A DNA stretch of 64,000 nucleotides from Mesorhabditis belari (taxonomy: Eukaryota > Nematoda > Chromadorea > Rhabditida > Rhabditidae). The DNA lies in assembly GCA_958450365.1 (NCBI GenBank), contig CAUEEP010000910.1, forward strand, positions 310,001 to 374,000. The letters are read 5' to 3'. Below, piece by piece: positions 21,055-31,500 of this stretch. The translations under genes and the position numbers were made by a program. How positions within the stretch are numbered: position 1 is the stretch's first letter; the number at the start of each line of letters is the position of its first letter. The notes under the pieces are model-generated. The model had not been told where the DNA came from and did no database searches. It was given only the letters and a program-made list of their open reading frames with translations.

Positions 21055-21415
21055 TCCTTTTTTCTAAAGATTCTTTTCGGTTCCTTTTCGGTACAGATTT
21101 GGTTCCTTTTCTCTACAGATTTGGTTCCTGTCCCGTACAGATTTGGTTCCTTTTCTCTACAGATTTGGTTCCTTTTTTCTAAAGGTTATGGTTCCTTTCC
21201 GGTACAGATTTGGTTCCATTTCCCTACAGATTTGGTTCCTTTCCGGTACAGATTTGGTTCCTTTTCTCTACAGATTTGGTTCCTTTCCCGTACAGATTTG
21301 GTTCCTTTTCTCTACAGATTTCATTCCTTTTTTCTAAAGGTTATGGTTCCTTTTCGGTAGAGATTTGATTCCTTTTCTCTACAGATTTGGTTTCTTTTCT
21401 CTACAGATTTGGTTC
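21055..21415. repeat. 22-bp minisatellite (ACAGATTTGGTTCCTTTTCT)
   Basis: About 16 copies. Most are 22 bp (variants CTCT, CGGT, CCGT before ACAGATTTGG), with a longer variant containing 'TTCTAAAGGTTATGG'. The same unit makes up the array at 59050-59605, and a relative lies at 26685-26815. Confidence 0.9.
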
Positions 21416-21424
21416 ACGTTTTTC

Positions 21425-21525
21425 ACGCTTATAGTGTTGTACGAATGTTGATCTTTGTATTCCGGATGAGTTTGCACGAAAAAGAGCTTCGAGTTTTGAT
21501 TCTGGAAACGGGAACATTTGAGGAA
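21425..21525 (+). CDS. Possible exon, gene not identified
   Basis: After an acceptor-like CGCTTATAG the frame reads CCTNVDLCIPDEFARKRASS, then FDSGNGNI and a stop. Codon use looks coding-like, but there is no companion exon and no family match that I recognise. Confidence 0.2.
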
Positions 21526-21671
21526 GTTGAAGAAGCTTGCCAAGAGTTCTTTAATTCGAAACCAGCGGAATGGTACTTCGATTAGAATCGAAAGCTTGCA
21601 GGTCGATGGCAGAAAGTCGTAGATAATGATGCGTATACTTTGTTGTTAATGATAATGATGGGTATACTTTC

Positions 21672-22048
21672 ATTGTTGCTATTGTTATTAAAGTCCGCAT
21701 AAAGATTGAATTTTTCGCAGCTGAGGGAGGACTTTTTCCCAAACTAGTAATCAGCTCGCAAAAGAATTACCAGTAAAGAAAAGGGTAGTACGGGATTGGA
21801 TTGGGATGAAGAAGTAGAATAGTTTAATATCAATGAAATCTTGCGACAAATTTTGCGACAAACTTTACAACAAACTTTACAGCAACTTTACAACAAACTT
21901 TATAAGAAACTTTGCCAAACTTTGCAATAAACTTTATGATAAAGTTTACAATAAACTATACTTTGAGAAATAATTGTTGCTATTGTTATTAAAATCCGCA
22001 TAAAGATTGAATTTTTCGCAGCTGAGGGAGGACTTTTTCCTCAATCTA
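21672..22048. repeat. Tandem duplication of about 80 bp, 295 bp apart
   Basis: 'ATTGTTGCTATTGTTATTAA' through 'GCTGAGGGAGGACTTTTTCC' occurs at 21672-21750 and again at 21968-22047. Between them lies a degenerate 'CAAACTTTACAA' repeat (21845-21960). Confidence 0.8.
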
Positions 22049-22270
22049 GTATTAATTTTCTTATTGCTCTATTTTCTTTTCCAAATTCTGATTGTGAGTA
22101 TAGCCCTTCAATTTTTTTTGCCCAATTCAGATTTCTCTTCTCTTTCTCTTTTTCAAAGTCCAAAGCATCAAAAAGCCGAAAACTCCATTGAAGCAAACAT
22201 CACTCAGAAAAACTCGGAAACCGAAAAAAAACGGACTCTTGAGACCAAACACGCAAAATCTCCGGTCTAG
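22022..22270 (+). CDS. Possible small membrane-protein exon, uncertain
   Basis: After the acceptor TTTTTCGCAG the frame starts LREDFFLNLVLIFLLLYFLF, a plausible membrane segment. It either reads through to a Lys/Glu-rich tail ending in ...TKHAKSPV and a stop at 22270, or is spliced over a 37-bp GT-AG intron into a Lys-rich frame. Both versions stay open, which weakens the call. The upstream copy of this sequence at 21715 lacks the frame. Confidence 0.2.
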   Translation: MREDFFLNLVLIFLLLYFLFQILIVSIALQFFLPNSDFSSLSLFQSPKHQKAENSIEANITQKNSETEKKRTLETKHAKSPV

Positions 22271-22311
22271 TCAAAAATAAATGGCATCTTTTCTGTTTTC
22301 AAGAAATTTCG

Positions 22312-22365
22312 AAGATCAAAACAGTTAAAGGCTTCTTCCGGAAGAAACCTTTAACTGTTTTGAGG
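22312..22365. repeat. Hairpin (CAAAACAGTTAAAGG)
   Basis: CAAAACAGTTAAAGGCTTCTTCC and its near-complement GGAAGAAACCTTTAACTGTTTTG are adjacent, giving a stem of about 20 bp. It lies about 40 bases after the possible frame at 22022-22270. Confidence 0.7.
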
Positions 22366-22554
22366 CGATTTTATCGTGGATAATCTGGGGATTATTTCTC
22401 CCGGATATTCGATAAAAATTGAAATGTATTATTTTTTAAAATTGGCCCAAAATTTCAATCAAAATAAGTGAATAACAATCTTTTTTTATTGTTTTTTTTA
22501 AACAAATCAATCTTATTTTTGTCTAATTTGAATTGAAAATGGATTCAAAACGAG

Positions 22555-22635
22555 TGATCGATCGAACGAACGATCAAATTCAACGAGTGATCTTGATCGA
22601 TCGATCGAACGATCAAATTCAACGAGTGATCTTGA
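22555..22635. repeat. Two-copy 'GAACGATCAAATTCAACGAG' repeat
   Basis: The block CGATCGAACGAACGATCAAATTC + AACGAGTGATCTTGAT is present twice in succession, plus a partial copy. Confidence 0.7.
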
Positions 22636-23165
22636 TCAAATTTTGAATATAAATTTTCCATTTGCCATTTCCATGCCATTTGCCATACCGTAGATTTTCT
22701 CCTTTCAATATTTCTTCGCTCAACAATCTTCTATTCTGAGAAATCTGAGAGAAATTCAAAAAAAATGAGCAACAAGAAAACAATGGGACTAATTTCTGTC
22801 CCATTGATTCCTTTATCTTCAATCTTCAATTCTCATTTTCTATTCTTAACCCTAATCTCTTGATTTCGTATTTTTCTTTCTTTTTTTTTGACTTGAGTGA
22901 ATATCAAGGAAAAATTGCTGCCTAGAATGGGCTCAAAGAGTGCAGAAAAGAGAGGGAAAATGAGGCTGCATGGCAACCGGGAAAAGAGAAACCCATTCTC
23001 ACCTCTTTTTTTGAGCCCCTTCCTCACCTCTTGATAAAAGTTTTTATTTTGATTCGTTTTTTGAGGATTTTCTTTTGATTTGCTTTTTGAGGACTTTAAT
23101 TTGGTAGTAGAGGCTCGAGTTTTGAACTATCTTTAAATGACGTTTGAGTTTTGAACTATCTTTAA

Positions 23166-24090
23166 TAGGGTACTCCGGTCTAAGGAAGTCAGTGCCGAAA
23201 GTCAGTGCCGAAAGTCAGTGCCGAAAGTCAGTGCCGAAAGTCAGTGCCGAAAGTCAGTGCCGAAAGTCAGTGCCGAAAGTCAGTGCCGAAAGTCAGTGCC
23301 GAAAGTCAGTGCCGAAAGTCAGTGCCGAAAGTCAGTGCCGAAAGTCAGTGCCGAAAGTCAGTGCCGAAAGTCAGTGCCGAAAGTCAGTGCCGAAAGTCAG
23401 TGCCGAAAGTCAGTGCCGAAAGTCAGTGCCGAAAGTCAGTGCCGAAAGTCAGTGCCGAAAGTCAGTGCCGAAAGTCAGTGCCGAAAGTCAGTGCCGAAAG
23501 TCAGTGTCGAAAGTCAGTGCCGATAGTCAGTGTCGATAGTCAGTGTCGATAGTCAGTGTCGATAGTCAGTGTCGATAGTCAGTGTCGATAGTCAGTGTCG
23601 ATAGTCAATCTTAAGTTAGGTACCTATTTTTGACGTCTTCTTAAGTCTGATTTTCACCTTTTTTCTTAATGATTCTTTTAGAATGTCTTTCTCTTTGTAA
23701 AAAACAAAAGATATTGAAGATTACTGTTAAATTTGAGGAAATACATGCAAAAGAAAAGAACGCAAGTGCTAAAATGCAATTGAACGGAAACTTTATGTAC
23801 TTTTCGCCCAAATATCCATGTTTTAGGGTGGAATGGAAAGCAAAACATGCGTTTTTCTTCATTTCTCGATTGGAAACCTTGTTTTTCATATACCGTATTT
23901 ACTCGAATAGAAGATCGGTCATCTACATTTTCATCTACATTTCCAATCACCCCTTAGACCCCGTCTTCTATTCAAGTCTTCTATTCAAGTCTTCTATTTA
24001 AGACGGTTGTAGAGAAGACTAAAACGCATTGAATAATAAATAAATGACCGCGATTCTTGAAAGAAAACTTTTAAGCCGGAGTACCCCTCT
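23166..24090. mobile_element. Candidate element with GGGTACTCCGG ends
   Basis: GGGTACTCCGG at about 23168 and CCGGAGTACCCC at about 24076 are inverted and bracket a segment. The segment holds a 13-bp minisatellite, an ORF-free AT-rich part and a 'TACCGTATTTACTCGAATAG' block (23892) with inverted 'CTTCTATTCAAGTCTTCTAT' copies. Whether it moved as one unit is inference. Confidence 0.35.
23186..23611. repeat. 13-bp minisatellite with two homogeneous zones
   Basis: About 25 copies of GAAAGTCAGTGCC are followed by about 7 copies of GATAGTCAGTGTC, with a short transition. Since 13 is not a multiple of three and no unit has a stop in any phase, all three plus frames are open through the first zone. 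Confidence 0.95.
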
Positions 24091-24159
24091 AACTTTTTTT
24101 CTCGATTTCTGTGAGCATTTCTCCAATTGAATTTCGCCAAACTTTCGGGGAGTTCATTG

Positions 24160-24245
24160 CCGTTCATTGCATTGCGTTCATTGCCGTTCATTGCCGTTCA
24201 TTGCCGTTCATTGCCGTTCATTGCCGTTCATTGCCGGTTCATTGC
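24160..24245. repeat. 10-bp repeat (CGTTCATTGC)
   Basis: About eight copies, mostly perfect, with one copy of 'ATTGCATTGC' near the start. Confidence 0.9.
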
Positions 24246-24334
24246 CGCTAGACAATTGATTTATGTTTATGTAGCTTATGTTTAGAAGATCTTTTTAGTA
24301 CATTAGTTCTTACAGTTCGTTATATTTTGGCAAA

Positions 24335-24580
24335 AGAAAGGAAAAAATCCCTGCAACCGGATCCGAACGAGGGCTCGGGAAAGCAAAGGCTCGGGAAAGC
24401 AATTACGAGCTTGAAAACTTGCCTCTACACTATCCTTCCAAGCCCGAAGGAAAGAAAAATAGCCCATTGATCCCCGAAGTGTGATTTCCCCGAGCCAAAC
24501 TTTGCATATCCATTGATATCTATTGATATCTATCAATCCAAGGGTCGTTGGTTCGAACCCCGCCCGCAGCAGCAAAATTT
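24335..24580. pseudogene. tRNA-like fragments
   Basis: At 24545-24570 'GTTGGTTCGAACCCCGC' on plus is a perfect T arm with consensus B box, followed by GCCCGCAGCA. The region just upstream repeats 'TTGATATCTA' three times, as if an anticodon arm had been duplicated. On minus at 24350-24385 a second B-box-like 'CGTTCGGATCCGG' follows a doubled 'GCTTTCCCGAGCC'. No complete cloverleaf was found. Confidence 0.4.
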
Positions 24581-24599
24581 TTCAATTTTTTCCTTTCAG

Positions 24600-25417
24600 A
24601 AACGTAAGGTTGATTTTTTTTGGGGTAATTTTTGCCCCTGATCACGAAAAACATGTTTTTAGCCTGGGTTTTTAAGCGAAAAATTGACGAAACACTATTT
24701 TTGCACTTGTTAGGGTCTGACCATCTCCACTAAAGCCTCTGTAAAAGCTTTAAAACGCAATCAATCAATAAGCTGTTACTTTCAGCGAATTCGCTTGATA
24801 ATTAGCTTTCGAACGAGCTATTACACGTCCGAATTGATTGAATTTAAGACCGTCAGACCGTCTCCCAAAAAAACCGCACGAACTTTTCGTCGAACGCAAT
24901 AATGTTGAAACTGGCCTAAAACCAAGTTTTTATCTGAAAAAGCTATTAGCAATTGTCTTTTGATTACTGGAACTTCAAGAGCTCAATTGCTCAAGCTGAT
25001 GCAAAGAGCATCAGCTTTAATTTCCAAGACGATACAACATTGCAAAGCGAAGTCATAGACAAAGAAGTTTTCTTTATCGATTGCCGCTTACAAATGCGGC
25101 TTACATTGCGGCTTACAAATGTTAAATTTTCTTTCAGCTTAAACAAAGCTTAAACAAAGCCTTAAATGCACTTAATTCAAAAACTTCTCAAAGAAACCTT
25201 TTGAATTCTTTTGAATTTCCTCTTCTTCTTCTTTTTTCAAAAGCATCGATGTCATTTCTTTTAGCAGAAAGCATCTAATAACATGAGCAAACGAAGGATT
25301 ACCCCATTCCGCCAACTCATTTTTTTTCCCATCTTTCCCGTGTACTTTTTCCTCTTCCTTCTACAAACTCCAATGAAAAGCTAAAAATTTCTAGCCGAAA
25401 TTTTGTTTTACTGGTTG
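24600..25417. other. Upstream region of the exchanger gene; no exon identified
   Basis: A first exon with the signal peptide or first membrane segment could lie here or at 25418-25484, where an ATG starts MFTWKKVQLLLFFIAFHLHF in a frame that does not join exon 1 without an intron. I could not settle this. Confidence 0.3.
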
Positions 25418-25509
25418 ATGTTTACTTGGAAAAAAGTTCAACTTCTTCTATTTTTCATTGCATTTCATTTGCATTTCATAACTGTAATCAACTTTCAGAA
25501 ACCGATGCA

Positions 25510-28500
25510 ATGCCGTCGGTGGTGGGCTCAGTTCGAGCGGAGGACCCATCCTCATCAGCACAATACACGGCTCTTCCATTGATTGGATCTAGTGAATTGG
25601 AAAATGATACTGTCGCGCAACCAAAGGATTTTGAACCGATTCACGATCCAGCGCATCAAGGATCGTTCTTTCACTTTGATGAGACCGGCGCGCCACTCTC
25701 GATTCTTGCCGTCATCTTGATGATCGGTTTCCTGAAAGCTGGTAGGTGATTTTTAAGCTCTACCATCGTTAAGCTCTACCATCGTTAAGCTCTACCATTG
25801 TTAAGCTGTACCATCGTTAAGCTGTTTCAAAGCCTTTCAAAAACTTTCAAAAGTCATTTGCAAGAGAAATGATTGATCTATCTAGTGAAAACCGTATTTC
25901 ATTTGGTAGCTTGAGACTTATTCAATTAGAAAATGAATTTGGGTGAAAGATTTAGTACTCAACCTTAAGATCAAAAAGCCCCGCCAGAATTGGTATTAAC
26001 CGGCCATTTGATACGCTCCGCTTCCTTCGCCATTGGCAATCCAACTTTAAGTTCAAATTTCTTCGTTGGGCTATCTAATTTGAATATTCTTGGTATCATT
26101 AGATACGCCAAGTCTTTCTCTGTCGATTAGTACCAAGACTATTTAAATTGGACAGCCCAACACCAAGATATTTGAGCTTAAAGTTCGCTTGGCAAAAGGG
26201 GCGGAGCCAGAAAGACGTTTGATACGAGCCCCGCCCCCTTTGCCATTGGCAATTTAAGTTTGACACCAAATTTCTTGACGTTGGGTTGTCAAATTTAAAT
26301 AGTTTTCGTACCAATCGACAGAGAAAGACTTGGCGCATCCAATGAGACCAAGAATATTAAAATTAGATCGCCTTTCTACTTCTAGATATTTGAGCTCAAA
26401 GTTGAATTGGCAAAAGGGGCGAGGCCAGAAAGACCTTTTATACGCGCCCCGCCCTCTTTCCCATTGGCAATTCAACTTTGAGCTCAAATATCTTGGTGTT
26501 GGGCCGTCCAATTTAAATAGTTTTCGTACCAATCGACAGAGAAAGACTTGGCGCATCCAATGATACCAAGAATATTAAAATTAGATAGCCCAACACCAAG
26601 ATATTTGAGCTCAAAGTTGAATTGCCAATTGCAAAAGGGGCGGGGCGGGTATCCAAATATCCGATAATTTAATGATGATAATGTCTCTCTAAATTTGGTT
26701 CCTTATCTACCTAAAGTTGGTTCTTTCTCTCAGCAAATTTGGTTCCTTCTTTCTCTAAATTTGGTTCCTTATCTCTCTAAATTTGGTTCCTTCTTTCTCT
26801 AAATTTGGTTCCTTGTCAAAAATTGTCAGTGAAAATGTTTTAGCCTTATTTCATCTGGTATTGGCTAAATTTTTTGGCCAACTTTTGTGAAAACACTCGT
26901 CACATGGCTAAATATGTTTCGATTTTGCTAATCACAACATTTTTCAGCCTTAATCAAATCAAAACGGATACCCCACTCTGTCCTTCTGCTCGTTTTCGGA
27001 TCACTAGCCGGCTTTGTTTTAACACTCGTCTTTTCAAATGATGTAAGTGATAAAAGATTTGCATTTTAATTGCATTTTAACATTAAAATTAATCCCACTA
27101 ATTAAAGAAAATCGAGAAAATCGGAAAAAATGACAATAGATTTTCAAATCTTTTCACCATCTAATTTCAAAGGTCCACATTTAGATCTATCTCCGACCAC
27201 AATGGTTTTTCTATTACATGTTGCCGCCAATCGTCCTCGAGGCTGGGTATTTTCTGAAAAACAAGGATTTCTTTCACAATATTGGAACAATTACGTTATT
27301 TGCTGTTGTTGGGACGATTTTGAACACAGCGATGATTGGTAGGATTTTCAGAATTACAAGAATTACAAGTTTAAATGATGCTTAAGCCTTCGTAAAGCCT
27401 GCTGCCCTTCTTAAACTTAAAAATTCACTTCCAGCCGGTCTTCTTTATCTATCTCGTGGCTGGTTTAAAACGATCGATCTCTCATTCGTTGAAATCACAT
27501 TATTCTCGGTGTTAATCTGCGCGGTAGACCCGGTGGCCGTCTTGTGTGTCTTTGAGGTTTTGATTTGATATATTTGATTAACTATTTGATTCTCTCCTCT
27601 TTTGAGCTTGTCTAGCGAGACGTATTTCCTATAAATTTTAGGACATTCACGTCAATGAGCTTCTCTACATTTGTGTCTTCGGGGAAAGCTTGCTGAACGA
27701 CGCGGTTACCATTGTGAGTTTGCAACGCTAATAGACAGCTTAAAATGGCATTAAGAAACTTATTGTTAATCGGAAAAACCGGCCTAACGGGAGGTTTTTC
27801 TGGCTAGAGTTTCTCGTTTCTGTCGCCGTGGCGCAGCCGAGAGCGCACTTGTCTACGGCCCACACAGCTTGTCCACGGCCCACACAGCTTGTCCACGGCC
27901 CACACAGCTTGTCTACGGCTCACACAGCTTGTCTACGGCTCACACAGCTTGTCTACGGCCCACACAGCCCGGGTTCGACCCCGTCACTCAATTTTGACTC
28001 AATATTGCCACTCAATTTTGACGCCCGAAAGACGAGAGTGGAACAAATGCGACTTTTTTTGCGCACCCGATCCATTAGAACTTCTTTCGCGTTTCAAAAA
28101 GCTCTAAAAAGCTAATATTAACCATTTTCTATTTCAAAAGTTATTGGATTTCTATTTCTGGGTAATTTTAGAGCGTAGAAACCAAATTTTAACATATAAA
28201 AGCTCGTGGAAATAAACGGACGGAGTTATAGATAGGGAAAAACCAACAATTTTCTGTAATTTCACCGACCCGTATTAGTTTTCAAATTGGTTTGACAAGC
28301 CGTTGACAATTTAAGGTTTTTCTCAGCACCAACCCTTCGATTTTGACCTTTTTGATTATCATTCGATGCAGAATGAAATTGCGCATCGAATGGTATTAAA
28401 ATCAACTCGAAGTGTAATATCCATGCAAACTTATGAGGCAAAAGGTGGAAATTGGTGGAGTTTAGGGTTTTAGCCAATAACTTTTCATGGATATTAGATT

Positions 28501-31500
28501 TCGACTTGATTTTAATACCATTCGACGCGCAATTTCATTCTGCATCGAATGATAGTCAAAAAAGTGAAAATCGAAGGGTGGGTGCTGAGAAAAACACGAA
28601 AAACCTTAAATTGCCAACGGCAAAAAATGATCGACAGACGTTTTCGTTACAAGTCTAAGACAAATAGACTGACAGACACTGCTCTTTAAAACACTAAAAC
28701 AAACGAGAGCAAGATCTTTAACACATTGGCGACCGCCACGTCACGAGTGAATGAAGGTCTGAGTCCACGTGACATGATGTCATGTCAAGGCTGTTTCTCG
28801 CTAATGGCTCTACCAAAAAAAACGGTCGTCACTGTGTTAAAAATAGCTTTTCAGTTAGCAATTTTAGTACTAGATAAAGTGCTAGATTTTGAGGTTCTCT
28901 TCAACACCATTTCCACACTTGTCCCTGGTGGCAGCGATGCGGCACAGGCCAACGAGATCCACATTGGTCCGTACGAGTGTGCAAACGCGGTGTGGCACTT
29001 TTTCCGGGTGTCTTTCGGTGGAATCGGTTGCGGAATCATCGGCGGATATATAACGGTCGTTTTTATGAGGTTTGCTGCGCTTTTCAATCATAAAATTCCA
29101 GAAAAAGTCCAAATTTGAAATCTGTTATCGCTGCAATTGTTATCACTGCAATTCTTGTCACTTTAGACTTCTTGTCACTTTCCAAATCGCTCAACCGATC
29201 AATCTCATCGCTTGCCCAATTGTTTGCTATTTGATGACGGAAAGCATGCACTTGTCGGCTATTTTATCGTGAGTTTGACCAACCTAAAAGCCTAAATGTT
29301 TAAAGCTTCACGATCAAACTTTATCGTAAACATTTCAGAATCGTTGTCATTGGTATTTTGATGAAGAACTACATGCCAGGCAATGTCACTGATCCAATGA
29401 TTTTCACCGTCGAGTATTTACTCAAAATGGGATCTTCCTAGTGATTGCATAAGACAAAGATCCCAATTTATCTCAATTTCAGCTCCGAATCGTTGGTCTT
29501 CGTCTTCTTGGGTGTTTCTCTAATCTCATCCAATCATCACTTCGATATTCCATTCATTTCACTCACTCTTGTTGGGTGCTTGGTCTTCAGATTTCTTGGT
29601 GAGTTTTTGAATATCTTTTCGGGGTATTTCCTGCTCTTTCTTCTTTCCTGCGCTTCCTTTCTTTTCTCTTTATATTTCCTCTTTCTTCTCTGGAGAAGAT
29701 ATCGGAAAGCTCAGTGGTTAGAGCATCTGTCCGGAAAGCAAAAAGATCGGGAGTTCAATCTCCTCACCTTCAATTTCCTCACCTTCAATCTCCTCACCTT
29801 CAATCTCCTCACCTTCAATCTCCTCACCTTCAATTTCCTCACCTTCAATTTCCTCACCTTCAATTTCCTCACCTTCAATCTCCTCACCTTCAATTTCCTC
29901 ACCTTCAATCTCCTCACCTTCAATCTCCTCACCTTCAATCTCCTCACCTTCAATTTCCTCACCTTCAATCTCCTCACCTTCAATCTCCTCACCTTCAATC
30001 TCCTCACCTTCAATCTCTTCAAATCTTTCTTTGCCATTCCTTACTTTACTTTATCCTCTAAAACTCGATCAACTTTTCAGGTGTTTATCTATTGTGTTTC
30101 ATTGCGAATCGTTTCCGATCTGAACAAGAAAGAATTTGTTTTGAGGACCAATTCGTGATGGCCTATGGTGGAATTCGAGGTATGTGATTGGCTAACAAAA
30201 AGAATGGATAACCTAATGATAGTCGACAGGATCCAGATCAAAAGTCAGATACTCTTGCCTGACCTACCCTGCTTATAGGCCTAGCCTGGTACGTATTAAA
30301 CATTGGAAAATCTCGATCTGAGATTCAATATAAAACTTAGTCGATCGCCATGGGAAAATTCCGATCCGAACCTAATTCCACCTTCGTTTTCTCAGCCGTT
30401 TCTTGACCGATTGCTCTGAAATTTTGTCTACAAATAGAAGTCGACATCTTCAGGCTGTAGACAGAATTTCAGAGCAATCAGCCAAGAAGCGGCTGAGAAA
30501 ACGAAGGTGGAATTAGGTTCGCGTCGGAATTTTCGCATGGCGATCGGCTAAATCTAAGCAAAAACAACTGAATCTAAACCAAAAAGGATATAAGAATATA
30601 AAGTTATAAACTATTATCTAAAAGCTGAACCTTCCTCACCATATTCGACAGTTCAACTCGAATTTAGGAGCTGTTTGCTATGGTCTTGTGATGGCGATTG
30701 ATGAGAAGGCATTCCCAGCTAAAGGAATGTTTGTTACAACGACACTCATCGTCATTGTCTTCACCACTATCATTCAGGTAACTAAAGGGACATCGATTGT
30801 GATAAAATTTGATTTAAAAATTGATCTAGAGATTGGTTTAGACATTGATCTAGACATTGATCTAGACATTGATTCAAACATTGATCTAGACATTATTTGA
30901 TTTAAATATTTGTCAGTTTTTAGGGTTCAACGATCAAATTCCTCGTCGAGATGCTTCAAGTGAAACGAAGTCGAAATTATGGAAAAGAATCGGAAAAGAA
31001 ACGGGTGATCGACTATTTCTTTGGTGAAACGAACAAGCAATTGATGTTTTTTATCGAGGATCTGATAGCGCATCACGGGCAAAACTATGTGAGTTTGAAT
31101 TTCTGATTGAAATCCCATTGACAAGATTGGAAACTTTTCGATTCTTTTCTTTTTTATTGGGTTGGTGAATTGAAAACCGCCGGCTATTGTCATATGTGAC
31201 AGCTTGAGCACTTTCTTCCAAAGAAACCCATTTTGGTGTCAATGGAAAAGTTGTAGAGAATCAAAAATCAAGCTTATATCCAAATTTTCAAAGTGATTCA
31301 ACAAAAATGGTTTTCAAGAAATGCGGAATTTACGAATTTTCACAAAACTTGCATTTTAAGCGAAACTACTAAGTGTATCTTTCTGGAAATTTGGCTATAA
31401 GCCTAATTTTTGATTCTCTACAACTTTTCCATTGACACCAAAGTGGGTTTCTTTTGAAGAAAGTGCTCAAACTGGGATCTCCAGTCTCCATCTCCAGTCC

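Noticed and set aside
23144..23552. Three overlapping frames of about 100-130 codons (VPKVSAESQCRKS repeats)
   Set aside because: The 13-bp unit has no stop in any phase, so open frames are automatic.
27130..27342. Apparent frameshift in exchanger exon 3 (LDLSPTT in one frame, FFYYMLPPI in another)
   Set aside because: Starting the exon at the acceptor CATTTAG (27185) gives a phase-0 join to exon 2 and a continuous frame, so no frameshift is needed.
28726..29118. A separate 130-codon gene reading into exchanger exon 6
   Set aside because: Only the part from 28894 matches the exchanger family; the upstream part lacks a conserved start and the join from exon 5 is in phase at 28894.
29445..30158. 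A 237-codon frame with NLLTF repeats
   Set aside because: It joins exchanger exons 9 and 10 across the minisatellite intron. The GT-AG pair (29599 and 30080) and the conserved protein either side show that the repeat is spliced out.
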